Assembly (NCBI RefSeq): GCF_003051085.1
Contig: NZ_QAOM01000008.1
Span: 62,001 to 126,000 of the forward strand
Length of the DNA: 64,000 bases
Source: Trichococcus patagoniensis
Lineage (GTDB): Bacteria > Bacillota > Bacilli > Lactobacillales > Aerococcaceae
Direction of reading: 5' to 3'
The notes below the pieces were generated by a model that made no database searches, had not been told where the DNA came from, and worked only from the letters and a program-made list of their open reading frames with translations. Position numbers and translations under genes: made by a program. Positions 26,032-34,183 of this stretch are shown here, piece by piece; positions within the stretch are counted from its first letter, which is position 1; each line of letters starts with the position of its first letter.

Positions 26032-29000
26032 TGACTGGCATTCCGGCACGCACACCCAATGAAAAATTCACGGAAACGCAATGGCAAGCCATCTACCAGA
26101 CCGGCGACAATATCCTCGTTTCCGCATCGGCGGGATCAGGCAAAACAACCGTCCTGATTCAGCGGATCATCGAAAAAGTGAAGGGCGGAACGAACGTAGA
26201 CGAGTTGTTGGTCGTAACCTTCACCGAATCCGCCGCCAAGGAGATGAAGGAGCGGATGACGAGCGCCATCCAGACCGCCATCAACGAAGCCCAGTCTCAG
26301 GAACAGTACCTGCATCTGATCAAACAGCTTTCCTTGATGCCGCAAGCGAACATCTCGACGATCCACGCCTTCTGTCTGAAGGTCATCCAGCGCTATTTCT
26401 ATCTGATCGATCTGGATCCGGTCTTCCGTCTGTTGGCGGACACGATCGAAGTCGAGCTGCTGAAGGAGGACGTCTGGGAGGAACTCAAAGAGACGCTCTA
26501 CGGCGAACCGGACACCTTCTTCAAGAATTTGGCCAAGGCTTATTCGAAGGACCGCAGCGATGACGACCTGATGAAGCTGGTCTTCTCGCTCTACGAGTTT
26601 TCGCGCGCCAATCCGAATCCTTACCACTGGCTGGATTCCTTGCCGACGCTGTACAACACCGAAGACGGCCTTGTGAACAGCCTGCTCTATCAGGAACTGC
26701 TGAAGCCGCAGATGCTGAGCCTGACCGAAGGCATCCGCTACGACGCGGAACAGGCCCTGCATTTGGCCGGCGATGATGTGGAGACGGCGGCACAGCGGGA
26801 ATTGCTGGAAACCGAAAAGGGCTACGCCGAGCAACTACTGGAAGCAATCGAGCAGGACGACTACGAAAAAGGCTACCGCATCGTGACGGAACAGCTGAAC
26901 TTCGCGCGCTGGACGAGTGCAAAGAAAGCCGATGACGATGAGCTGAAGGAGCGCAAAGGCCAATTGAAGGCGATGCGCGACAAATACAAGGATGATTTCG
27001 GCGACTTGACGAAGCAATACTTCAACCGCCCGCTCGCGGAACAAGAACAAGTGCTGAACGGCATTTTCCCGTATGCCGAGGAAATGGCGCGCGTGACGAA
27101 GCGCTTCTCGGAAGCGTATTGGGAACGCAAATTGGCGGACAATGTGCTGGACTTTAACGACCTGGAGCACCTGACGCTGCAGATTTTGGCGCCTATCGTT
27201 GACGGGGAACGCAAACTGAGCGACGCCGGGGCCTATTACCGCAGCAAATTCCAGGAAGTCCTGATCGACGAGTACCAGGACGTGAACCAACTGCAGGAAA
27301 GCATTCTCTACTGGGTCACCCGGCACCAGCCGGAAACCGAGAACCTGTTCATGGTGGGCGACGTCAAACAATCGATCTATGCGTTCCGTTTGGCAGACCC
27401 GAGCCTGTTCCTGCGCAAATACGCGGCCTTCGCCGACAGGAACGGCGGGGAACGGATCATTCTGGCGGAAAACTTCCGTTCACGCGCAGAAGTCATCGGT
27501 TTCACGAATTTCATCTTCGAACAGCTGATGGACGAGCAGGTGGGGCAAATGGCCTACGACGAAGCCGCCAAACTGCAGGCCGGAAACAAATCCTTCCCGG
27601 AAAGCGAACGCAACCAGACGGAGCTCTTGATCTACCTGTCGGAAACCGCCGACAATAATGAAGAAGCAGCTATGACACCGGAGAACGATCTTGAAGCCGA
27701 CATGACCATCGACGACAAGACCGCCGGCGAAGTGACGATGGTGGCGCAGAAGATCAAAGCTTTGATCGACGAACACTATCCGATCTACGACAAAAAAACG
27801 AAGACCGAAAGGCCGCTGTCCTTCCGCGATATCGTGCTGCTGACGCCGACGAAGAAGAACAACCTGGTCATCCTGGAGATCTTCAAGGACTTCCAGATAC
27901 CGGTCATCCTGAACGACACGGAAAGCTATTTTCAGCGGACCGAAGTCTCGATCATCCTCTCCTTGCTGAAGGTGATCGACAATCCGCGCCAAGATATCCC
28001 GCTTGCGGCCGTCTTGCGTTCGCCGATCGTCGGTTTGGACGAGAAGCAGTTGGCGCTGATCCGCATCCAGCACAAAAACGGCGATTTCTACGATGCGGTG
28101 CAGCATTTCCTGAAAAGCTACGCTGCCAGCGCACTGGAGCAGAGCGGCGAGCTCAAGGAGATCTCCGGCAAGCTTGCGCACTTCCTCGGGCAGCTGAATG
28201 AATGGCGCAGCCTCGCCAGACGGAGCAGCCTGGTCAGTTTGATTTGGACGATATACAACGACACCCATTTCCTGGACTATGTCGGAGGATTGGTCGCCGG
28301 CAAACAGCGGACGGCCAACCTGCATGCCCTGTACGAACGGGCCAAAAAGTACGAGGAAACGAACTACAAAGGCCTGTTCCAGTTCATTCGCTTCATCGAG
28401 AAGATCCAGCAGCGCGACAAGGATTTGGCCGAGCCGACTTCCTTCAGCGACGACGAGGATGCGGTGCGGGTGATGACCATCCACGCCAGCAAAGGCTTGG
28501 AATTCCCGGTCGTCTTCCTGATGGACTTGTCGAAACGCTTCAACCTGAGCGACACCCAGAGCAAATACATCTTCTCCGAGACGCACGGATTGGGGACGGA
28601 TTATTTCGATGTCGCGCAGCGGGTGCAGTACCCGTCCTTGGCGCGCCAGGCATTGGCGATCGAGAAGAAGAAGAAACTCCTTGCCGAAGAGATGCGCAAA
28701 TTGTACGTGGCCTTGACGCGGGCGGAGCAGAAGCTCTTCCTGATCGGATCCTACAAATCCGAGGAGAAAATGTGGGCCGATTGGCAAGTGGCGGACGGAA
28801 CGAGCGGGAAACTGCTGCCTGACTACCTGCGCCTGCAGTCGTCGACGCTGATGAAGTGGCTGGGCATGTCGCTCTATCGCCACCAGGATGCCGAAAACGA
28901 TTATTTCGCCCGCGAATACCGCGGGGAGTTGACGCAGTACCCGGTCCGTTTCAGCATCAGCACTTTCCGCGAGGAGGACCTGCTGTCGTATATTCCGGTG

Positions 29001-29843
29001 GCGTTGGAGGAAATCAACGAATCGGGATGGAAGGACGAAATCGAGAAGCTCGCCAACGGCAAAATCGAGGCGCACGAGCATTCGCTTGCGGAGGATATGC
29101 GCTTGGCGGTTGCGCTGATGGAGGCGGAATACCCGCACCAGGCGGCAACGACGACGACCAGCTACCAGTCCGTTTCGGAAATCAAGCGTTTGTTCGAGGA
29201 TCCGGATGAGACGCATATGCTGAAATTGGATTTGGCCGATACGAAACGCGTGTCGCGTTATGTCGAACCCGATTTCCCTAGGCCAAGGTTCATGCAGGAA
29301 ACGGTGACGCCGACAAGCGCCGAAATCGGTACGGCAACGCATTTTGTGATGCAGTCGGTGGATTTGTCGTTGGACATCACGGAAGCCTACATCGCGCAAC
29401 TGTTGGCCGAATTGACGGAGGATGGACTGCTGGAGGAAGCCGTAGCCAAGAAAATCGATGCGGAACAGATCGCGCAGTTCTTCGAAACCGATCTGGGGCA
29501 GGAAATCCAGGCGAACGCGGACAAAGTGAAACGGGAAATGCCGTTTTCGCTGCTGATCCCAGCCGGCCGCATTTTCGAGGAGATCCGGGAAGAGGACGGC
29601 GACAACCTGCTGATCCACGGTATCATCGACGGCTTCATCGAATACGACGATTACATCGTCCTCTATGACTTCAAGACCGATTTCGTCGGCGACCGTGCGC
29701 CGGTTTTGCCGGAGAACATCGTCGAGAAGTACAAAGGCCAGATGAATCTGTACAAAAAAGGGCTCGAGACGATCCGCCACAAGCCTGTAAGCGCGGCGTA
29801 TCTTGCGCTGTTGTCGAACCATACGAATGTAAAAATACAATGA
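26028..29843 (+). CDS. rexA: ATP-dependent helicase/nuclease subunit A of the RexAB (AddAB) complex
   Basis: 1271 residues. ATG 26028 overlaps the rexB stop in an ATGA arrangement, with AAGGGG just upstream; the second ATG at 26031 is equally possible. It is a UvrD/SF1A helicase: Walker A SASAGSGKT (33-40 core), TFTESAAKEM (motif Ia), LIDEYQDVN (motif II), AENFRS (motif IV region), VMTIHASKGLEF (motif V) and VALTRAEQ (motif VI). The C-terminal nuclease domain has D1214-x-K1216 in LYDFKTD. It carries the functional motor and one of the two nucleases of the complex. Both subunits are intact and translationally coupled. Confidence 0.96.
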   Translation: MMTGIPARTPNEKFTETQWQAIYQTGDNILVSASAGSGKTTVLIQRIIEKVKGGTNVDELLVVTFTESAAKEMKERMTSAIQTAINEAQSQEQYLHLIKQLSLMPQANISTIHAFCLKVIQRYFYLIDLDPVFRLLADTIEVELLKEDVWEELKETLYGEPDTFFKNLAKAYSKDRSDDDLMKLVFSLYEFSRANPNPYHWLDSLPTLYNTEDGLVNSLLYQELLKPQMLSLTEGIRYDAEQALHLAGDDVETAAQRELLETEKGYAEQLLEAIEQDDYEKGYRIVTEQLNFARWTSAKKADDDELKERKGQLKAMRDKYKDDFGDLTKQYFNRPLAEQEQVLNGIFPYAEEMARVTKRFSEAYWERKLADNVLDFNDLEHLTLQILAPIVDGERKLSDAGAYYRSKFQEVLIDEYQDVNQLQESILYWVTRHQPETENLFMVGDVKQSIYAFRLADPSLFLRKYAAFADRNGGERIILAENFRSRAEVIGFTNFIFEQLMDEQVGQMAYDEAAKLQAGNKSFPESERNQTELLIYLSETADNNEEAAMTPENDLEADMTIDDKTAGEVTMVAQKIKALIDEHYPIYDKKTKTERPLSFRDIVLLTPTKKNNLVILEIFKDFQIPVILNDTESYFQRTEVSIILSLLKVIDNPRQDIPLAAVLRSPIVGLDEKQLALIRIQHKNGDFYDAVQHFLKSYAASALEQSGELKEISGKLAHFLGQLNEWRSLARRSSLVSLIWTIYNDTHFLDYVGGLVAGKQRTANLHALYERAKKYEETNYKGLFQFIRFIEKIQQRDKDLAEPTSFSDDEDAVRVMTIHASKGLEFPVVFLMDLSKRFNLSDTQSKYIFSETHGLGTDYFDVAQRVQYPSLARQALAIEKKKKLLAEEMRKLYVALTRAEQKLFLIGSYKSEEKMWADWQVADGTSGKLLPDYLRLQSSTLMKWLGMSLYRHQDAENDYFAREYRGELTQYPVRFSISTFREEDLLSYIPVALEEINESGWKDEIEKLANGKIEAHEHSLAEDMRLAVALMEAEYPHQAATTTTSYQSVSEIKRLFEDPDETHMLKLDLADTKRVSRYVEPDFPRPRFMQETVTPTSAEIGTATHFVMQSVDLSLDITEAYIAQLLAELTEDGLLEEAVAKKIDAEQIAQFFETDLGQEIQANADKVKREMPFSLLIPAGRIFEEIREEDGDNLLIHGIIDGFIEYDDYIVLYDFKTDFVGDRAPVLPENIVEKYKGQMNLYKKGLETIRHKPVSAAYLALLSNHTNVKIQ

Positions 29844-29898
29844 AAGAAGATGCACCAGCCTTGGCCAAAGCCAAAGTTGGTGCATCTTCTTTTCTTTT
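29844..29898 (+). terminator. Terminator after rexA
   Basis: AAGAAGATGCACCA pairs with TTGGTGCATCTTCTT (one G-U end pair), followed by TTCTTTTT. Confidence 0.85.
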
Positions 29899-29936
29899 TA
29901 GTGCTTCTTATTCGGTCGCATGTGTGAAATTTCACC

Positions 29937-29964
29937 TTGTAAATAATTAATTTTAAAGTATAAT
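29937..29964 (+). promoter_or_regulatory. Sigma-A promoter of feoAB
   Basis: TTGTAA (29937-29942), a 16-base spacer and a perfect TATAAT (29959-29964). Confidence 0.7.
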
Positions 29965-29975
29965 ACGAGATGTAG

Positions 29976-29991
29976 TTTAGGTGTACCTAAA
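29976..29991. promoter_or_regulatory. DtxR/MntR-type operator overlapping the feo transcription start
   Basis: The arms TTTAGGT and ACCTAAA around GT match the inverted-repeat style of DtxR/MntR-family metalloregulators, and not the Fur box. It lies about 12 bases after the -10 box, where repressor binding blocks transcription. The regulator gene is not in this window. Confidence 0.6.
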
Positions 29992-30111
29992 AATATTTTG
30001 GGGCAGGGCATCATACAGTAAAGATTAGCTTATCGCTATTATTATGGCATTACATAGAAACGAGCACATGCTATTAAAAAGGAATAACCTAAAAAGGAAG
30101 AGTGATTTGTG

Positions 30112-30345
30112 ATGGAATTATCTAAACTAGTCAGAAGTGAACCCGCAGTCGTGACGGAAGTTTCTCATCCGGATCCGAAAATGCAGCAACGCCTAATGGA
30201 TTTGGGTTTTTACCCAGGCGGGGCAGTCAAATTGGTGCTGCTCAGTCCCAAGCAGGATCCCAAAGCTTACGAAGTACGTGGGACAGTAATCGCAATCCGG
30301 GATGAAGATGCAAAATATATACAGGTAAAAGTGGAGGAGGGCTAA
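30112..30345 (+). CDS. feoA: Ferrous iron transport protein A
   Basis: 77 residues from ATG 30112; GTG 30109 is 8 bases from AGGAAG and is the alternative, adding one Met. The SH3-like FeoA fold is seen in MQQRLMDLGFYPGGAVKLVL and the closing VRGTVIAIRDEDAKYI. FeoA is a small cytosolic partner that helps FeoB, encoded one base downstream. Control by the upstream metal operator is likely. Confidence 0.92.
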   Translation: MELSKLVRSEPAVVTEVSHPDPKMQQRLMDLGFYPGGAVKLVLLSPKQDPKAYEVRGTVIAIRDEDAKYIQVKVEEG

Positions 30346-30346
30346 T

Positions 30347-32245
30347 ATGGCGGATGCATTCGTACTGCAAAATGAAAAAAATGGTCACGTCATCACCTTA
30401 GCAGGAAATCCGAACGTTGGGAAAAGTACGGTTTTTAATCAGTTGACTGGTTTAAAGCAACATACAGGTAATTGGCCCGGGAAAACAGTAGGTTTAGCGG
30501 AAGGCATAACGGAAACTAAAGGCAAATATTATTGCTTGGTGGATTTGCCCGGAACCTATTCGCTTTCGTCCAATTCCGAAGAAGAGGAAGTAGCGCAAGC
30601 ATTCATTCAATCGGACCTATCCGAAGCGACTATTTGTGTGTGTGATGCAACATCATTGGAACGCAGTTTAAACTTAGTCCTACAAATTATGCAAATTACC
30701 GATAAAGTAGTGGTTTGTGTCAACTTGATCGATGAGGCACGGAAAAAAGGCATAGTCGTTGATATTGAAAAACTGCAATCTTTGCTGGGAGTGCCAGTAA
30801 TTGCCACCGCAGCGCGTCAAACCGAAGGGCTGGATGATTTAATGGCCACTTTAGCGAAAGTCGTGGCTGGGGAAGTTAAAATGAATCCTTATATGAAAGA
30901 GGCTTTAGTCAGTTTAGAAGGCAATCAGGAGGAAAATACGAAAGCCTTGTTGGATCGCGCTACCGTTATCGCTAATGATGTCGTGGAATTCACTGATGAA
31001 GATTACAATCGCGGTGACCGCAAACTAGATCAGATCCTGACGCAAAGAATGACCGGACTTCCGATTATGATTCTGTTATTGATCATCATTTTCTGGTTAA
31101 CAATCCAAGGAGCCAATGTGCCCTCAAACGCTATAGCCAATTTGTTTTCCGTGATTGGTGGTTATCTGAACCAATTCGCTTCTTACATTCAAATGCCTGA
31201 ATGGTTGCGAGGTGCTTTGATTGATGGCATTTATAATGTACTTTCAACGGTCATCTCGGTTATGCTACCGCCAATGGCAATTTTTTTTCCATTATTTACG
31301 TTGTTGGAAGATTTTGGGTATCTGCCGCGTGTAGCTTTTAACTTGGATAAAAATTTTGCAAAAGCAGGGGCTTGCGGGAAACAAGCGCTGACCATGTGTA
31401 TGGGTTTTGGTTGCAATGCGGCAGGCGTGGTAGGGACACGGATCATCAACTCGCCTAGAGAAAAATTGATTGCGATCGTTACGAATAATTTTGTTCCCTG
31501 CAACGGGCGTTTTCCGATCTTGATTTCAATCATCACCATGTTTTTTGTCGGAAGTTCCGTCAGTTTGGGGAATGGTTTACTTTCTGCTATTTTCTTGGCG
31601 GCCACCGTCATTTTGGGAGTATTAACCACTTTTTGGATTTCGCAATTGCTCTCTAAGACAATTTTAAAAGGTGTCCCTTCCTCATTCACGTTGGAATTAC
31701 CACCTTATCGCAAGCCGCAAATCGGCTCGGTAATCGTTCGCTCTATTTTTGACAGAACCTTATTTGTTTTGTGGCGTGCAATCATAGTAGCAGCGCCAGC
31801 TGGGTTAGTTATTTGGATGATGGCCAATATCATGATTGGTGACAGCAGCATATTAAGTTTGGTAACAAATGTGATTGATCCATTTGCCCGTTTAATGGGC
31901 CTGGATGGAACCATCTTGATGGCCTTCATTCTGGGATTCCCTGCGAATGAAATTGTCATTCCGATTATGGTGATGGGGTACTTGAGCAAATCAACGCTCT
32001 TTGAATTTGATTCATTAGATCAGTTCAAGCAACTTCTTTTAGATAATGGTTGGACGTGGTTGACGGCAGCGAACACGATTCTGTTCACAATTTATCATTG
32101 GCCCTGTTCCACAACCTTATTCACGATCTATCAAGAAACGAAAAGCAGTAAATGGACTTGGATATCCTTCTTAGTGCCCACTGTGATGGGGATTGGAACG
32201 TTAATGCTGACTACCTTCTTGGCTCATCTATTCCATTTGGTATAA
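30347..32245 (+). CDS. feoB: Ferrous iron transporter B
   Basis: 632 residues; GTGGAGGAGGGC precedes ATG 30347. The N-terminal G domain has G1 GNPNVGKS (about 21-28), G3 DLPGTYSL and G4 NLID (where NKxD is usual; the Asn and Asp are kept). The membrane part has two Gate motifs and the Nucleos_tra2_like pattern, with the Cys-rich KAGACGKQALTMCMGFGCNAAG that is conserved in FeoB pores and GFPANEIVIPIMVMGYL near the end. It imports Fe2+ using GTP. It has no long cytoplasmic C-terminal tail, which is usual for this group. Downstream is a terminator. Confidence 0.95.
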   Translation: MADAFVLQNEKNGHVITLAGNPNVGKSTVFNQLTGLKQHTGNWPGKTVGLAEGITETKGKYYCLVDLPGTYSLSSNSEEEEVAQAFIQSDLSEATICVCDATSLERSLNLVLQIMQITDKVVVCVNLIDEARKKGIVVDIEKLQSLLGVPVIATAARQTEGLDDLMATLAKVVAGEVKMNPYMKEALVSLEGNQEENTKALLDRATVIANDVVEFTDEDYNRGDRKLDQILTQRMTGLPIMILLLIIIFWLTIQGANVPSNAIANLFSVIGGYLNQFASYIQMPEWLRGALIDGIYNVLSTVISVMLPPMAIFFPLFTLLEDFGYLPRVAFNLDKNFAKAGACGKQALTMCMGFGCNAAGVVGTRIINSPREKLIAIVTNNFVPCNGRFPILISIITMFFVGSSVSLGNGLLSAIFLAATVILGVLTTFWISQLLSKTILKGVPSSFTLELPPYRKPQIGSVIVRSIFDRTLFVLWRAIIVAAPAGLVIWMMANIMIGDSSILSLVTNVIDPFARLMGLDGTILMAFILGFPANEIVIPIMVMGYLSKSTLFEFDSLDQFKQLLLDNGWTWLTAANTILFTIYHWPCSTTLFTIYQETKSSKWTWISFLVPTVMGIGTLMLTTFLAHLFHLV

Positions 32246-32290
32246 AACGCTGTTCTCAAAGAAGTTTCCCATATGAATTAAGATAAACAG

Positions 32291-32345
32291 AAGAGGCTGT
32301 ATCAGCACCAGATTTGTAACCCTGGTTTTGATACAGCCTCTTTAT
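32291..32345. terminator. Shared terminator after feoB and DUF2798 gene
   Basis: AAGAGGCTGTATCA pairs with TGATACAGCCTCTT, with an inner ACCAG/CTGGT. It is closely related to the terminator at 41846, with a compensatory G-C to A-T change. Confidence 0.85.
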
Positions 32346-32349
32346 TTAC

Positions 32350-32811
32350 TTATTCTACTACGAGCTGACTATTGGCTTGGATGTTACCAAGAATTGTCCG
32401 GGAAATCGGTCCAACCACCAATAATTGCAAAGGCAAAGCGACAATAACATTCATTCTCCAAGCTTCGCTATAGGCTGCCCATAAATCATCCGGGATGCCG
32501 CCTTCCATAAGAACACCGAATAAGGACATGCAAGTAACCATCCCTAGGACCATCAAACTGGAGATTGTCAAAATCAACTGCAACTTGCTTCCTTTATTGA
32601 TGGGCAGTTGGAAAGCAATTTTCTTTGCGATCACTCCTACAACGAATACGTCCAAAATAAAGGCAACAACAAAACCTGGTACTAAGCCTACCGCAAGTGG
32701 TATAAGAGCTAATTTGTCATGTAACAGCAGATTGTACATACTCATTCCTAACACCATCATAAAGCACATTATCGTCGTAAAAATAATTCCTTCTTTTTTG
32801 TTTGTGGGCAT
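32350..32811 (-). CDS. DUF2798 family membrane protein
   Basis: 153 residues from ATG 32811, with AAGGAGTG upstream at 32824-32817; the open frame extends to 32856 without a site. It has four hydrophobic segments arranged as two similar halves (FTTIMCFMMVLGMSMYNLL and SSLMVLGMVTCMSLFGVLM), the duplicated pattern of DUF2798. Function is unknown in the family. It faces feoB across a shared terminator and has hairpin array IV upstream. Confidence 0.85.
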   Translation of the reverse strand: MPTNKKEGIIFTTIMCFMMVLGMSMYNLLLHDKLALIPLAVGLVPGFVVAFILDVFVVGVIAKKIAFQLPINKGSKLQLILTISSLMVLGMVTCMSLFGVLMEGGIPDDLWAAYSEAWRMNVIVALPLQLLVVGPISRTILGNIQANSQLVVE

Positions 32812-32943
32812 ATAAACACTCCTTCTATTTTTGTGCAACGTCAACCATGGTATCACAAAAATTGGATGTGTGTAAGAAGTATTTTCAGAATTAAATTAAT
32901 TATTTTGCAATTCATTATATCGCTATTTTGTAAGGTGGATGCG

Positions 32944-33080
32944 AATTGTCGAATATGCTGACTACATTCGACAATTTCGGCTCGCTCAGGGGTCAAATTG
33001 TCGGATGTCTTCCAACATTCGATAATTTCGCCTTGCGTTGCAATAAAATTGTCGAATATCCTGCCTGCATCCGACAATTT
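32944..33080. repeat. Triple-hairpin array IV (left of the toxin-antitoxin genes)
   Basis: Unit 1 is 32944-32976 (AATTGTCGAAT/ATTCGACAATT, perfect), unit 2 is 32995-33028 (14-bp stem with two G-U pairs) and unit 3 is 33046-33080 (AAATTGTCG/CGACAATTT with one mismatch further in). Centres at 32960, 33011.5 and 33063 give a pitch of 51.5 bp. Array V, exactly 960 bp to the right, repeats all three units in the same order. With the terminator at 33112, it fills most of the 357-bp gap between 32811 and 33169. Confidence 0.85.
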
Positions 33081-33111
33081 AGGCCTTAGCTGAACCCAGG
33101 ACGATACCGTC

Positions 33112-33170
33112 AACAGCAAAAAGTGCAACACCCTTGGTTTCCGTCAAGGGGTGCTGCACCTTTTGCTGTT
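33112..33170 (-). terminator. Terminator of the toxin-antitoxin operon
   Basis: AACAGCAAAA(a)GTGCA...TGCAC(c)TTTTGCTGTT, with inner CACCCTTG/CAAGGGGTG, makes a long hairpin that includes the stop codon of the relE-like gene. It is roughly symmetric and may act both ways. Confidence 0.7.
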
Positions 33171-33438
33171 ATTTGTAGATGTCTTTCCGGTGGCCGATTT
33201 CCAGAATCAAAATAGTGATCGTATCATCATCTATGTCTGCAATCAGACGGTAGTCGCCGATCCGATAACGCCATTCACCGGAATGATTCGCGACAAGTCC
33301 TTTTCCGTGCTGTCTGGGATTCTCCGTATCCACCAGATTCTTTTTGATCCAAGAAAGGATGATTTGCGCTTGAAAGCGATCCATTTTCTTCAGTGTCTTT
33401 TGTGCATTGCTCTCAAACACCACTTTGTATGAAGCCAT
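33169..33438 (-). CDS. RelE/ParE superfamily toxin
   Basis: 89 residues. The RelE fold is seen in MASYKVVFESNAQKTLKKMD, GEWRYRIGDYRLIADID and the closing ILEIGHRKDIYK, where the conserved basic residues of ribosome-dependent mRNA interferases are found. These toxins cut mRNA on the ribosome when the antitoxin is lost. The gene overlaps the antitoxin gene by one base (TGATG), so the two are translated together. It is bounded by arrays IV and V. Confidence 0.92.
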   Translation of the reverse strand: MASYKVVFESNAQKTLKKMDRFQAQIILSWIKKNLVDTENPRQHGKGLVANHSGEWRYRIGDYRLIADIDDDTITILILEIGHRKDIYK

Positions 33439-33659
33439 CAGAAATCTAATTCCTCCATCATTTCATCGAAAGAAAGAACTTGAGGGTTCTCTTTGTGTTG
33501 TTTCATGGCGGCGTGGTAGAGTTCCAGATCGATTTCGTCTTCGATTTTTTCCAATACTGCATTCCTGAAGAGTGCAGAAATCGTAATGTTTTTGGCTTTC
33601 GCATATTCTTTGATCAATTTTTCTTCTTCTTCATCCATGCGTAATGATATGGTGCTCAT
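33438..33659 (-). CDS. RelB-like antitoxin (ribbon-helix-helix)
   Basis: 73 residues from ATG 33659, with GGGAG about 9 bases upstream; GTG 33668 is possible but overlaps that site. The start MSTISLRMDEEEEKLIKEYAKAKNITISALFRNAVLE is the ribbon-helix-helix DNA-binding domain seen in RelB/DUF6290 antitoxins. The acidic C-terminus (LSFDEMMEELDF) is the part that binds the toxin. It is expected to repress its own operon with RelE. Confidence 0.92.
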   Translation of the reverse strand: MSTISLRMDEEEEKLIKEYAKAKNITISALFRNAVLEKIEDEIDLELYHAAMKQHKENPQVLSFDEMMEELDF

Positions 33660-34183
33660 TATGACCACTCCCTTGTATGTACATTGTATTACAAATATGG
33701 CTGTGGTTCAAATGTTTTGATTGCAGAATAGTAGCGCGAGCGGTGGTGTAGCGTTTTGACAGCTGTTATTGAAAAGAGGCGGCTGTGGAACGGCACTTCT
33801 CGTAAGCTTCTTCTTTCGTTTCATTCGGGACTATAGCATCCTTGGTTTCCGTCAAGAGATACAATACTTTTTTCGATACCATGCTATGCGGTGGGGAGCG
33901 GCGAATTGTCGAATGTGCTGCTTACATTCGATAATTTCGTCTCGAACAGGGATCAAATTGTCGGATGTCTTCCAACATTCGACAATTTTGCCTTGCTTCG
34001 CAATAAAATTGTCGAATATACTGCCTGCATTCGATAATTTCGGCTTCAGCAGTACCCACCACCCAGGAAATCACCTTTTGAAAAAGAAGAGGCTGTGGAA
34101 CGGCACTTTTCGTAAGTATCCGCTTTCGTTTTTTGCGGGACTATGGTATTTTTAGAATGATTAAGGAAAAGGAGGCATCCTAG
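33660..34183. other. Gap built of duplicated fragments before the PTS activator
   Basis: No gene is seen. A segment of about 56 bases at 33781-33836 is repeated at 34091-34146 (GGCTGTGGAACGGCACTT start, GGGACTAT end) on either side of array V. TTGGTTTCCGTCAAG at 33843 repeats the loop of the terminator at 33112. The region is a patchwork of direct repeats. Confidence 0.55.
33904..34040. repeat. Triple-hairpin array V (right of the toxin-antitoxin genes)
   Basis: Units 33904-33936, 33955-33988 and 34006-34040, centres 33920, 33971.5 and 34023. By eye it is about 88% identical to array IV over 145 bases, and most changes in the stems keep or restore pairing (for example C to T opposite G). It is a direct repeat, in the same orientation as array IV. 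Confidence 0.85.

Noticed and set aside
27480-29885. An 801-codon open frame on the minus strand
   Set aside because: It is the opposite-strand shadow of rexA, with the same skewed composition and no family motif.
32944-33080. CRISPR array
   Set aside because: Units are about 51 bp apart and partly palindromic, but there are only three, the spacers are not unique equal-length inserts, the repeats are not identical and no cas genes are present.
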